Assembly: GCA_942491975.1 (NCBI GenBank)
Contig: CALOCY010000004.1
Location: 496,001-560,000, forward strand
Length of the DNA: 64,000 nucleotides
DNA from: CALOCY01 sp942491975
GTDB taxonomy: Bacteria > Bacteroidota > Bacteroidia > Bacteroidales > Prolixibacteraceae
Direction of reading: 5' to 3'
Position numbers and translations under genes: made by a program. The notes beneath the pieces were generated by a model. It saw nothing but the letters and a program-made list of their open reading frames with translations. It ran no database searches and had not been told where the DNA came from. Below, one piece after another: positions 1 to 8,166 of the stretch (its first letter is position 1; each line of letters opens with the position of its first letter).

Positions 1-32
1 ATGTTTGTATTCTGATAATAAGAAAAAGAATT

Positions 33-71
33 TTAAAACGGCTTGTCGAACCTCGACAGGCCGTTTTTTTT
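33..71 (+). terminator. Intrinsic terminator of a gene left of the window
   Basis: A GC-rich stem (ACGGCTTGTCGA pairing with TCGACAGGCCGT, loop ACC) is followed by a run of eight or more T. No gene inside the window ends here, so it should terminate a transcript entering from the left. It also insulates the trp operon from upstream transcription. Confidence 0.8.
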
Positions 72-168
72 GTAAGACTAAATTTTTGTAAGCTTATAAC
101 GCAGCAAAAATTGAAAGTCGAACAATCCTGCCAAAGGCGGGAAGTGTGTAATTGTTGATTAAAAAAAT

Positions 169-1608
169 ATGAAACAGATGAATAAAACTAAATTTTTCAC
201 ACAGGTAAAAGAGCTACCGGGGAGCCTGGCCGACCTGCTGACCCCTGTGGGTGTATACCTGAAAATCCGTGATAAGTACCCCCAATCGTTGTTGCTGGAG
301 AGTAGCGACTATCATGGAAACCGAAATTCAATGTCGTACATCTGTTTTGAAGAACTGGCTTCATTTATGGTTGATAACGGGGTAGCAGAATACTGTTTGC
401 CGGGACAGGATATGGTGAAAAAAGAGGTTGGAAAAACAGTGTTGGTCACGGAGATGCTCAATGGTTTTGTGCAATCGTTTGAATATGAAGAAGAAAAATC
501 AACAGATACTGTGAATGGGTTATTTGGCTATACCGGTTACGATGCCGTACAATACTTTGAAGATATTCGTCTCTCCGGTTCTGCAGATAAAAGCAGTAAA
601 ATCCCGGATATGTATTATGGATTCTACAGGTTTATCATTGCATTTAACCACTTTAAGAACCAGCTTTTTCTCATTGAAAATATTTTGCCGGGTGAAACCA
701 GTCGTGCCGATGAAATATTCAATCTGCTGATAAACCGCAACACGGGAAACTACAAATTTTATCCATCTGAATCAGAAATATCTACCCAGGACGATCTTGA
801 TTACAAAAAGATGGTATACAAAGGGAAAACACACTGTTACAAAGGTGATGTATTCCAGATTGTCCTTTCCCGCCGTTTTTCACAATTATTTAGTGGTGAT
901 GAATTCAATGTATACCGGGCATTGAGAAGGATTAACCCCTCTCCGTACCTCTTCTACTTTGATTATGGCAATTACCGGATTTTTGGCTCATCACCCGAAG
1001 CCCAGCTGGTGATTGATAACGGGCGGGCAACCATCAATCCCATTGCCGGGACATTTAAACGGACCGGGAATGATGAGAAAGACCGTCAGCTGGCCGGGGA
1101 GCTAATGAAAGACACTAAAGAGAATGCCGAGCATGTGATGCTTGTAGACCTGGCACGTAATGACTTGAGCCGCAATTGTGAAGATGTGAAAGTAGATAAC
1201 TACAGGGAGATACAATACTACTCCCATGTGTTACATATGGTTTCGGAAGTATCCGGGCAACTGGCTGCCGGTATTAATGCGGTGAAAGTATATGGCGACA
1301 GCTTTCCTGCCGGGACGCTCTCCGGGGCACCCAAATACAAAGCAATGGAGCTGATTGACAGCTATGAACCCCATCTGCGTGGATATTATGGAGGGGCAAT
1401 CGGTTTCCTGGGCTTTAACGGATCGGTAAACCATGCCATAATGATACGCTCGTTTTTGAGCAGGAACAACACGCTCTTTTATCAGGCAGGCGCAGGAATT
1501 GTCTCCGAATCGAAAGAAGAAAACGAACTACAGGAGGTGAACAACAAATTGAGGGCATTGAGAAATGCCATTTTGGAAGCAAAAAATTTCAACTATGAAA
1601 CGGAATAG
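169..1608 (+). CDS. trpE: Anthranilate synthase component I
   Basis: Converts chorismate to anthranilate together with TrpG, the first committed step of tryptophan synthesis. The 479 residues are a normal length. The N-terminal part has the LLES motif (residues 42-45) that forms the tryptophan feedback site in TrpE proteins, so end-product inhibition is likely. The C-terminal chorismate-binding domain shows FGSSPEAQ, NPIAGTFKRTG, AGTLSGAPK and YQAGAGIVSES. First gene of a seven-gene trp operon, 129 bp before trpG. ATG at 169 is used here; a second ATG at 178 is equally possible. No leader peptide or attenuator was recognised in the 97 bp between the upstream terminator and the start. Confidence 0.97.
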   Translation: MKQMNKTKFFTQVKELPGSLADLLTPVGVYLKIRDKYPQSLLLESSDYHGNRNSMSYICFEELASFMVDNGVAEYCLPGQDMVKKEVGKTVLVTEMLNGFVQSFEYEEEKSTDTVNGLFGYTGYDAVQYFEDIRLSGSADKSSKIPDMYYGFYRFIIAFNHFKNQLFLIENILPGETSRADEIFNLLINRNTGNYKFYPSESEISTQDDLDYKKMVYKGKTHCYKGDVFQIVLSRRFSQLFSGDEFNVYRALRRINPSPYLFYFDYGNYRIFGSSPEAQLVIDNGRATINPIAGTFKRTGNDEKDRQLAGELMKDTKENAEHVMLVDLARNDLSRNCEDVKVDNYREIQYYSHVLHMVSEVSGQLAAGINAVKVYGDSFPAGTLSGAPKYKAMELIDSYEPHLRGYYGGAIGFLGFNGSVNHAIMIRSFLSRNNTLFYQAGAGIVSESKEENELQEVNNKLRALRNAILEAKNFNYETE

Positions 1609-1737
1609 AAGGATGAAACGTCCATTCAATTTTTATTCAAAAATTACACAAAATAAAATGAATAAAAATTGATTTGGTGAGTTCTCCCGCTAAAGCCGGG
1701 ACAGGCAATACAGCAATTAAAATCAAAATTTATACGT

Positions 1738-2307
1738 ATGAAAATACTGGTACTCGATAATTACGATTCATTCACATATAACCTTGTGCATTATGTGAAA
1801 GAGCTGACCAATCATCAGGTAGATGTTTTTCGCAATGATAAAATATCGCTTGATGAGGTGGGCAACTATGATAAGATTATACTCTCTCCGGGGCCTGGTA
1901 TCCCTGCTGAAGCCGGAATAATGAAAAAAGTAATCCAGCGTTACGGCCCGGAGAAGTCAATCTTTGGTGTTTGTCTGGGGGTACAGGCAATTGCTGAGGT
2001 GTATGGTGGACAGATCTACAACCTTAATAAGGTATATCATGGCATTGCCTCAACAGTACAGCTTACCGAACAGAAGGATGTTCTGTTTAAAGGGTTAGGT
2101 AAAACAGTTGAAGCGGGACGCTACCATTCATGGATAGTAGATAAGAAGACCCTTCCCAAAGAGCTTCTGGTAACAGCAGTTGACGAAGAATGGAAAGTGA
2201 TGGCATTACGGCATGAAAAATATGATGTAAGGGGTGTACAATTTCATCCCGAATCGGTGCTTACCCCACAGGGGAAAATGATGTTAAAAAACTGGCTGGA
2301 AAACTGA
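1738..2307 (+). CDS. trpG: Anthranilate synthase component II (glutamine amidotransferase)
   Basis: Glutaminase subunit that supplies ammonia to TrpE. This is a class I amidotransferase with the oxyanion-hole motif SPGPGIP (50-56), nucleophile Cys79 in FGVCLG, and the His170/Glu172 pair in GVQFHPES. The 189 residues make a stand-alone TrpG not fused to TrpD. The gene sits between trpE and trpD. The pabA function could be shared, as one amidotransferase often serves both pathways, but the operon position favours tryptophan. Confidence 0.96.
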   Translation: MKILVLDNYDSFTYNLVHYVKELTNHQVDVFRNDKISLDEVGNYDKIILSPGPGIPAEAGIMKKVIQRYGPEKSIFGVCLGVQAIAEVYGGQIYNLNKVYHGIASTVQLTEQKDVLFKGLGKTVEAGRYHSWIVDKKTLPKELLVTAVDEEWKVMALRHEKYDVRGVQFHPESVLTPQGKMMLKNWLEN

Positions 2308-2352
2308 TGCCGGAACAGTCATTTTAATAGCATTGAATCTATTCAAATAATT

Positions 2353-3348
2353 ATGAAAAGAATGAAAAAAGTACTAAAACATCTTATACATCACAAAACA
2401 TTGAACAGGGGAAAAGCGCGTGAAGCGCTTGTAAACATTGCCGGGGAACAATACAACCAGTCTGAGATTGCAGCATTTCTGGCAGTATACATGATGCGCC
2501 CGGCCAATGTTGAGGAACTTTCCGGTTTTCGGGATGCACTGCTTGAACTGTGCCTGGAAGTCGATCTGTCGGATTTTAATACCATAGACCTGTGTGGCAC
2601 GGGAGGTGATGGAAAAAATACTTTCAACATCTCCACACTCTCTTCACTGGTGGTTGCCGGGGCAGGGGTAAAGGTTGCCAAGCATGGCAACTATGGTGTG
2701 TCGTCGGCATGTGGTTCCAGCAATGTTATGGAATACCTGGGTTACCGGTTTTCCAATGATCCTGATACATTGAAAAAGCAGTTGGACGAGACAGGAATCT
2801 GTTTTCTGCATGCACCGCTTTTTCACCCTGCCATGAAAGCTGTAGGGCCGATACGCCGTGAATTGGGCATGAAAACATTCTTTAATATCCTGGGGCCGAT
2901 GGTAAACCCCTCATCTCCTCAGAATCAACTGGTGGGTGTTTTCGATTTGGAAACAGCACGCCTGTACAACTACATCTATCAGCAAACGGAAAGAAACTAC
3001 TCTATCATCTACTCCCTTGATGGTTACGACGAAGTATCGCTGACAGGCGATTTTAAACGGATATCCGGAACAGGAGAGGAACTTTTGTCCCCTTCAGATA
3101 TGGGGTTGGCAACCGTAAATCCTGAAGAGATAGCCGGGGGGGACACTGTAAAAGAGGCTGCCGGAATTTTTGTAAAAATCCTTGAAGGCAAAGGTACGAA
3201 AGCCCAAAACGAGGCTGTAATTGCCAATACATCACTGGCAATCTATACCGTTTTCCCGGCAAAAAGCATCGAACAGTGTGTTGAAGAGGCAAAGGAATCT
3301 TTGTTGGGGGGGAAAGCCCTGGAGGTACTAAAATTATTGATTAACTGA
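2353..3348 (+). CDS. trpD: Anthranilate phosphoribosyltransferase
   Basis: Transfers the phosphoribosyl group of PRPP to anthranilate. The PRPP-binding glycine motif GTGGDGKNTFNIST lies near residue 83, followed by KHGNYGVSSACGSS, the typical type III phosphoribosyltransferase signature of TrpD. The 331 residues are a usual length. The stop is one base before the trpC start, so translation of the two genes is probably coupled. Confidence 0.97.
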   Translation: MKRMKKVLKHLIHHKTLNRGKAREALVNIAGEQYNQSEIAAFLAVYMMRPANVEELSGFRDALLELCLEVDLSDFNTIDLCGTGGDGKNTFNISTLSSLVVAGAGVKVAKHGNYGVSSACGSSNVMEYLGYRFSNDPDTLKKQLDETGICFLHAPLFHPAMKAVGPIRRELGMKTFFNILGPMVNPSSPQNQLVGVFDLETARLYNYIYQQTERNYSIIYSLDGYDEVSLTGDFKRISGTGEELLSPSDMGLATVNPEEIAGGDTVKEAAGIFVKILEGKGTKAQNEAVIANTSLAIYTVFPAKSIEQCVEEAKESLLGGKALEVLKLLIN

Positions 3349-3349
3349 T

Positions 3350-4174
3350 ATGACCATTCTTGATAAAATAATAGCCCATAAGCGAAAGGAACTGATCGTT
3401 CGCAAAAGCCTTACCAGTATAAAACAGTTGGAGGGATACCCCGGATTCTCAGATGATGTCACCTCTTTCTCGCAAAGTATACAATCTCCCGAACGGTCGG
3501 GGATTATTGCCGAATTCAAACGGGAATCACCATCGAAGGGGATTATCAATAACCGGGTGAACGTGACAGAAGTGGTAAGGGGATATGAGCAGGCCGGGGC
3601 ATCGGCTTTATCTGTACTCACCGATATGCGTTTTTTTGGTGGTACTGTTTACGATGTGGGACGGGCACGCCAGGCAACTTCATTGCCGGTATTGCGCAAA
3701 GATTTTATCGTTGATGAATTCCAAATAGTAGAAGCTAAAGCCATTGGGGCAAGTGCTATTTTACTGATTGCTTCGGTGTTATCGGCCAAAGAAATTCATA
3801 ACCTGGCAACAATGGCACGTGGATTGGGACTTGAGGTATTGCTTGAACTGCATGACCGAACGGAGATAGGGAAAATTTCACCGAAAGTCAATGCAGTGGG
3901 GGTCAATAATCGCGACTTGCGCACATTTCAGGTCGACATCCGAAAATCGGAGGAGATGGCAGCACTTATTCCCGATGAATTCATAAAAGTATCGGAGAGT
4001 GGTATCTCTGATGTTGAGGTTATTAATTGTTTGCGGGAATATGGATACGAGGGATTTCTCATTGGCGAAAACTTTATGCGTGAAGAAAATCCCGGGCAGG
4101 CATGCAAAGAAATTATTGATGGTTTGATACACAATACTCTGGTAAACTTTGCCAAAGTTAACGTTTGCAAATAA
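3350..4174 (+). CDS. trpC: Indole-3-glycerol phosphate synthase
   Basis: TIM-barrel enzyme that closes the indole ring from CdRP. Visible motifs are the IIAEFKRESPSKG strand (catalytic Lys), LRKDFIVDEFQI, GVNNRDL and the phosphate-binding SESGI. At 274 residues it is slightly longer than most single-domain TrpC proteins. The last residues (LVNFAKVNVCK) come from a dispersed hairpin repeat that starts at 4144, so the gene end seems to have been rewritten by that element. Abuts trpD. Confidence 0.96.
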   Translation: MTILDKIIAHKRKELIVRKSLTSIKQLEGYPGFSDDVTSFSQSIQSPERSGIIAEFKRESPSKGIINNRVNVTEVVRGYEQAGASALSVLTDMRFFGGTVYDVGRARQATSLPVLRKDFIVDEFQIVEAKAIGASAILLIASVLSAKEIHNLATMARGLGLEVLLELHDRTEIGKISPKVNAVGVNNRDLRTFQVDIRKSEEMAALIPDEFIKVSESGISDVEVINCLREYGYEGFLIGENFMREENPGQACKEIIDGLIHNTLVNFAKVNVCK

Positions 4175-4237
4175 ATAACGAATTGATTATTAGGTGTATG
4201 GCGAATTGGCGGGTTTTACAAAGTTCTGATTTTTAGA
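4144..4237 (+). repeat. Hairpin element copy in trpC-trpF gap
   Basis: Copy 2 of a short repeat seen also at 6145-6228 and, inverted, at 49031-49114. It opens with AAACTTTGCCAAAGTTAA, shares a middle of the form GATTRTTAKGTGTATR, and its right end (TTTTACAAAGTTCTG) has drifted. It overlaps the last 31 bp of trpC and fills most of the gap to trpF. No coding potential of its own. Confidence 0.65.
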
Positions 4238-4274
4238 TAATTACAAAAATAATTAAGCTATTAATACAAAAGGT

Positions 4275-4943
4275 ATGAAAATAAAAGTTTGCGGGATGCG
4301 TAATCAGCAAAATATAGGCGAATTGGTAACGCTGATGCCTGATTACATGGGGTTTATTTTTTATGAAAAATCGCCTCGAAATATTGGGGAAGCAATTCCT
4401 GAAGCAATCAGGAAACTGGTACTTTCGGAAATCAAAAAAACGGGTGTGTTTGTGAATATGCCGGCAGACAGGATAAGTGAGAAAGCTAAAAAATCAAGGC
4501 TTCAGGCCATACAGTTGCATGGAAATGAATTACCTGATCAATGCTACAAATTGAAACGCCAGGGCCTTGAGGTCATAAAAGCCTTTCAGATAGGCAGTGG
4601 GTTCGATTTTTTCCGTACTGTGGCTTATGCAGAATGTTGCAATTATTTTCTGTTCGACACACTCAGTACGGCTCATGGGGGGACGGGGTATAAATTTGAT
4701 TGGAATATCCTGGGACGGTACCAACTCAACATCCCCTTTTTCCTCAGCGGGGGAATTGGTATAGATGATATACAGGAAATTGAGGGGCTGGATCATCCGA
4801 TGCTTTATGGCGTTGACCTGAACAGTAAATTTGAAACCAAACCGGGGATTAAAGATATTCAGCTATTAAAAACATTCTTTAACACGATCAGAAAAACAAA
4901 AAACAATGAATATTGCAGGGAAAAAGTCGGTATTTCTGGCTAA
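4275..4943 (+). CDS. trpF: Phosphoribosylanthranilate isomerase
   Basis: Amadori isomerase acting between TrpD and TrpC. Starts with the classical MKIKVCGMRN strand carrying the catalytic Cys of the family, followed by MGFIFYEKSPR and LFDTLSTAHGGTGYKFDW. The C-terminal phosphate-binding loop is FLSGGIG. The 222 residues are normal. Its last 38 bp overlap the proposed trpB start in another frame. Confidence 0.95.
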   Translation: MKIKVCGMRNQQNIGELVTLMPDYMGFIFYEKSPRNIGEAIPEAIRKLVLSEIKKTGVFVNMPADRISEKAKKSRLQAIQLHGNELPDQCYKLKRQGLEVIKAFQIGSGFDFFRTVAYAECCNYFLFDTLSTAHGGTGYKFDWNILGRYQLNIPFFLSGGIGIDDIQEIEGLDHPMLYGVDLNSKFETKPGIKDIQLLKTFFNTIRKTKNNEYCREKVGISG

Positions 4944-6102
4944 TGAAGACGGATTTTATGGCGATTTTGGAGGGGCTTATATCCCGGAAATGTTGCAACC
5001 CAATATCGAAGAATTGCGTGAAAACTACCTGAAAATTATTCATTCAGAATCATTTAGGGGGGAATATACCCGTCTGTTGAAAGATTATGTGGGACGTCCC
5101 TCGCCACTCTACTTTGCAAAGCGGCTGAGTGCACATCACAATGCCCGGATTTTTCTAAAAAGGGAAGACCTGAACCATACCGGTTCGCACAAAATAAACA
5201 ATACTATTGGTCAGATATTGATTGCACAAAAACTGGGCAAGAAACGGATTATTGCAGAAACCGGGGCAGGACAACACGGGGTGGCAACAGCTACAGTGTG
5301 TGCCTTGATGGATATGGAATGTGTAGTCTATATGGGGACACTTGACATTGAACGTCAGGCACCCAATGTAGCCCGGATAAAAATGCTGGGTGCCGAAGTG
5401 AGGGCGGCAACCTGTGGAAACCAGACATTGAAAGATGCCACCAACGAAGCCATCCGTGACTGGATAAACAACCCGAAAGATACGTTCTACATTATCGGTT
5501 CGGTAGTGGGTCCCCATCCATACCCCGATATGGTTGCCCGGTTACAATCGGTCATCAGTCATGAAATTAAAGAACAGTTGTTGGCGCAGACAGGTAATGC
5601 GTCACCCGATTATGTAATTGCCTGTGTCGGGGGAGGAAGTAATGCGGCAGGGGCATTCTATCATTTTTTAGATGAGGGACAGGTGAAGCTGGTTGCTGTA
5701 GAAGCTGCCGGGAAAGGGGTCGGTTCGGGTGAATCGGCTGCTACAATTGCCCTAGGTGAGGTAGGTTTTATACACGGTAGCAAAACACTGCTGATGCAAA
5801 ATAACGACGGACAAATAACGGAACCCTATTCCATCTCTGCGGGCTTAGATTATCCCGGGATAGGGCCGTTGCATGCACATCTGGCAACAGCAGGCAGGGC
5901 GCAGGCACTTACGGCCACTGACCGGGAAGCATTGGATGCAGCAAAGCTGCTTACCCGTTTGGAAGGGATTATTCCGGCCCTTGAATCGGCACATGCTGTT
6001 GCCGGTCTCAATAAACTGAAATTTTCTCCTTCCGATGTGGTCGTCCTGAATCTGTCAGGAAGGGGGGATAAGGATATGGAAACCTATATCAGGGAATTGT
6101 AA
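4906..6102 (+). CDS. trpB: Tryptophan synthase beta chain
   Basis: PLP enzyme joining indole and serine. The PLP lysine is Lys96 in NHTGSHKINN, the phosphate cup is GGGSNAAG near residue 241, and GSVVGPHPYPD and AETGAGQHG are typical of the TrpB1 type that pairs with TrpA. The 398 residues are normal. ATG at 4906 lies inside trpF and gives a 38-bp overlap; the conserved core begins at NEDGFYGDFGGAYIPE, about 13 residues later, so a slightly later non-ATG start cannot be excluded. Confidence 0.96.
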   Translation: MNIAGKKSVFLANEDGFYGDFGGAYIPEMLQPNIEELRENYLKIIHSESFRGEYTRLLKDYVGRPSPLYFAKRLSAHHNARIFLKREDLNHTGSHKINNTIGQILIAQKLGKKRIIAETGAGQHGVATATVCALMDMECVVYMGTLDIERQAPNVARIKMLGAEVRAATCGNQTLKDATNEAIRDWINNPKDTFYIIGSVVGPHPYPDMVARLQSVISHEIKEQLLAQTGNASPDYVIACVGGGSNAAGAFYHFLDEGQVKLVAVEAAGKGVGSGESAATIALGEVGFIHGSKTLLMQNNDGQITEPYSISAGLDYPGIGPLHAHLATAGRAQALTATDREALDAAKLLTRLEGIIPALESAHAVAGLNKLKFSPSDVVVLNLSGRGDKDMETYIREL

Positions 6103-6144
6103 TAATTATTGTATTTGGGCAATTATATGATGTAATACTTCGGT

Positions 6145-6228
6145 AAACTTTTCCAAAGTTAAATTTTTTTAAAGCTAATGACTTGATTGTTATGTGTATA
6201 ATGAAATTAAATAAACTTTGGAAAAATT
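6145..6228 (+). repeat. 84-bp hairpin (MITE-like) element between trpB and trpA
   Basis: Terminal inverted repeats of 15 bp, AACTTTTCCAAAGTT on the left and AACTTTGGAAAAATT on the right (one mismatch when folded). The length is 84 bp, identical to the inverted copy at 49031-49114. It is transcribed as part of the trp operon. The reading frame of trpA is open upstream through part of this element, but that extension is not conserved TrpA sequence. Confidence 0.75.
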
Positions 6229-6269
6229 CTAGTTTTCAAATAATTATAAAAAAGAAAGAACTATTAACT

Positions 6270-7052
6270 ATGAACAGGATTCAGAAATTATTTGAAATAA
6301 AGAAACACAATGTGCTTACCACGTACTTTACTGCCGGTTATCCGGCTTTGGAAGATACAATGCGTATATTGAAAACGCTGGAAGAAGAAGGTGTTGATAT
6401 GGTGGAGATTGGAATGCCATTCTCTGATCCGTTGTCCGACGGGCCTGTCATACAACAATCGGGTGAAAAGGCATTGCGAAACGAAATGAACATGCATACG
6501 CTTTTTAAGCAACTGGCAACGCTCAGGACAGCAATCAATATTCCGGTACTGCTTATGGGATACCTGAACCCGGTATATAAATTTGGGATTGAGCGTTTCT
6601 GTAAAAAATGCAACGAAACAGAGATAGATGGGGTTATCCTACCGGACTTACCACTTGATGAATATGAAAAAAATTACCGTGAAGTGTTTGAAAAATACGG
6701 GATCGTCAATATTTTTCTGATTACGCCCCAAACTTCGGAAGAACGTATCCGTCATATTGATGCAATTAGCAATGGTTTTATCTATATGGTTTCATCGGCA
6801 TCAACAACAGGGGCGTCTGGGAACATATCGGATGAACAGGGTGCTTACTTTAACCGGATTGCAGCGATGAAACTCAACACTCCGGTACAGATTGGGTTTG
6901 GTATTTCAAACAAAGAAACATTTGATACGGCATGTTCTTATGCCAACGGGGCAATCATTGGCAGTGCACTGATCAAAGCCCTTGAGTACGATAACGATTT
7001 GGAGGCGAACATTAGAAATTTTGTCAGAAAACTGAAAAATGGCAGCCAATAA
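6270..7052 (+). CDS. trpA: Tryptophan synthase alpha chain
   Basis: Cleaves indole-3-glycerol phosphate to indole for TrpB. With the start at 6270 (MNRIQKLFEI) the protein has 260 residues, and catalytic Glu46 (VEIGMPF) and Asp57 (LSDGP) match Glu49 and Asp60 of the enteric enzyme with an offset of three. YMVSSASTTGA and GFGISN form the phosphate site. An upstream in-frame start at 6183 is rejected because it would add 29 residues encoded by a hairpin repeat. Last gene of the trp operon. Confidence 0.96.
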   Translation: MNRIQKLFEIKKHNVLTTYFTAGYPALEDTMRILKTLEEEGVDMVEIGMPFSDPLSDGPVIQQSGEKALRNEMNMHTLFKQLATLRTAINIPVLLMGYLNPVYKFGIERFCKKCNETEIDGVILPDLPLDEYEKNYREVFEKYGIVNIFLITPQTSEERIRHIDAISNGFIYMVSSASTTGASGNISDEQGAYFNRIAAMKLNTPVQIGFGISNKETFDTACSYANGAIIGSALIKALEYDNDLEANIRNFVRKLKNGSQ

Positions 7053-7097
7053 TGGTTTTTGATCATTAAATTTGTTCATCACATAAATTTTAAACCG

Positions 7098-7646
7098 ATG
7101 AAAGGAACAAAAACAGTTATGCTATTCTTGGTGGTTGTATTTGCATTTCAACAGGTATTAGGCAATAATGGTGATGACAAGAAGAAAACCGATGACCGGG
7201 GTTATATTGTAAAAGTGGGAGATAAAATGCCCGATTTTACAGTGGAACTTACCGATGGGAAAAAAGTAAGCCTTGCCGACCTGAAAGGGAAAGTGGTAAT
7301 GCTTCAGTTTACAGCCAGCTGGTGTGGCGTTTGCCGCAAAGAGATGCCATTTATTGAACAGGAGATCTGGCAACAATATAAAGGTCGAGATGATTTTGCA
7401 CTGATTGGCATTGACCGTGATGAGCCGGTAGAAACGGTGAAAAAGTTCGCGGTGCAAACCGGTGTTACCTATCCGTTGGCACTCGATCCGGGAGCAGGTG
7501 TTTTTGGGTTGGTAGCCTTAAAAGAAGCAGGTATCACCCGTAATGTGATTATAGACAGGGATGGTACAATTGTAATGCTTACCCGTTTGTTTAATGAGGA
7601 AGAGTTTGATAAGATGAAGAAGGTGATTGAAGGGTTGTTGAAGTAG
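7098..7646 (+). CDS. TlpA-family thioredoxin-like protein
   Basis: Probably an exported thiol-disulphide oxidoreductase. An N-terminal Sec-type signal peptide (MKGTKTVMLFLVVVFAFQQ) is followed by a thioredoxin fold with DKMPDFTVELTDGK, the active site WCGVC (AS-WCGVCRKEMPFIE) and the cis-Pro region LKEAGITRNVIIDRDG. The family serves in cytochrome maturation or oxidative protein folding in the periplasm. Start 7098 is preferred over 7059, which would put 13 polar residues before the signal peptide. It lies 45 bp after trpA and may be read through from the trp operon, but the function is unrelated. Confidence 0.85.
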   Translation: MKGTKTVMLFLVVVFAFQQVLGNNGDDKKKTDDRGYIVKVGDKMPDFTVELTDGKKVSLADLKGKVVMLQFTASWCGVCRKEMPFIEQEIWQQYKGRDDFALIGIDRDEPVETVKKFAVQTGVTYPLALDPGAGVFGLVALKEAGITRNVIIDRDGTIVMLTRLFNEEEFDKMKKVIEGLLK

Positions 7647-8103
7647 TTCAAAAAGTGCATGAGTTAATCAAAGGAGAAGTGTAGAATTGAAGGAGGGAAG
7701 AATAGGAGAACCGGACAAATAGAATTTAACGGAAGAAATCATCTATATTGTCTTATCCCATTTTTAAATTAAAACGGACTATAAAATATATTGGGTATTA
7801 GCATACAAGCGTTTCATGTAATTTTTAATTGAGCGGGAAAGCCTATAAATAGTGCCGGGAAGCTATTCAGGAATCCCGGAAAATGTTCACCCGGCTTCGC
7901 GCAATGCTCGCCCGTTTCGGAAAACCTTCACCCGGTCTCGGCAAGTGTTAACCCCGCTTCGGAAAATGCTGACCCCGTTCCGGCAAGTGTTAACCTCGTC
8001 CCGGAAAACCTCCGCCCGATTTTGTACAATGCCCGCTATAATTTGGAAATTCTTCGCCGTAAATTGAATGGGCTGTCATACCTAAAAGCCATCAGAGAAC
8101 AAT
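7647..8103. other. Gene-free stretch with a degenerate tandem array
   Basis: About 460 bp without a convincing gene. It is AT-rich up to 7850, then becomes GC-rich through the 21-bp repeat array listed separately (7877-8037), and ends at a terminator for the leftward gene. A 71-codon open frame covers the array but has no ribosome binding site and its heptapeptide periodicity is a by-product of the repeat. Confidence 0.6.
7877..8037. repeat. Degenerate 21-bp tandem repeat array, about 7.5 units
   Basis: Units start CGGAAAA or CGGCAAG and contain a central TGTTAACC/TTCACCC-like block ending CCCCG. Unit starts are at 7877, 7898 (20 bp), 7918, 7939, 7960, 7981, 8002 and about 8023. CGGAAAA and CGGCAAG units alternate from 7918, so there is also a 42-bp higher-order period. 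Much more GC-rich than the flanks. Confidence 0.8.
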
Positions 8104-8136
8104 AAAAGACCCGGATTGGTTAGATCCGGGTCTTTT
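8104..8136 (-). terminator. Terminator after the EF-G-like gene
   Basis: AAAAGACCCGGAT and ATCCGGGTCTTTT form a 13-bp stem around TGGTTAG. Followed by T on the minus strand; the A/T flanks are symmetrical, so it could also stop rightward transcription coming from the tlpA side. Confidence 0.85.
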
Positions 8137-8166
8137 GGTTTGATCTTGGTATTATAAGAATTTAGA

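Noticed and set aside
7852..8067. 71-codon open frame over the 21-bp array
   Set aside because: Its periodic peptide is explained by the repeat; no ribosome binding site.
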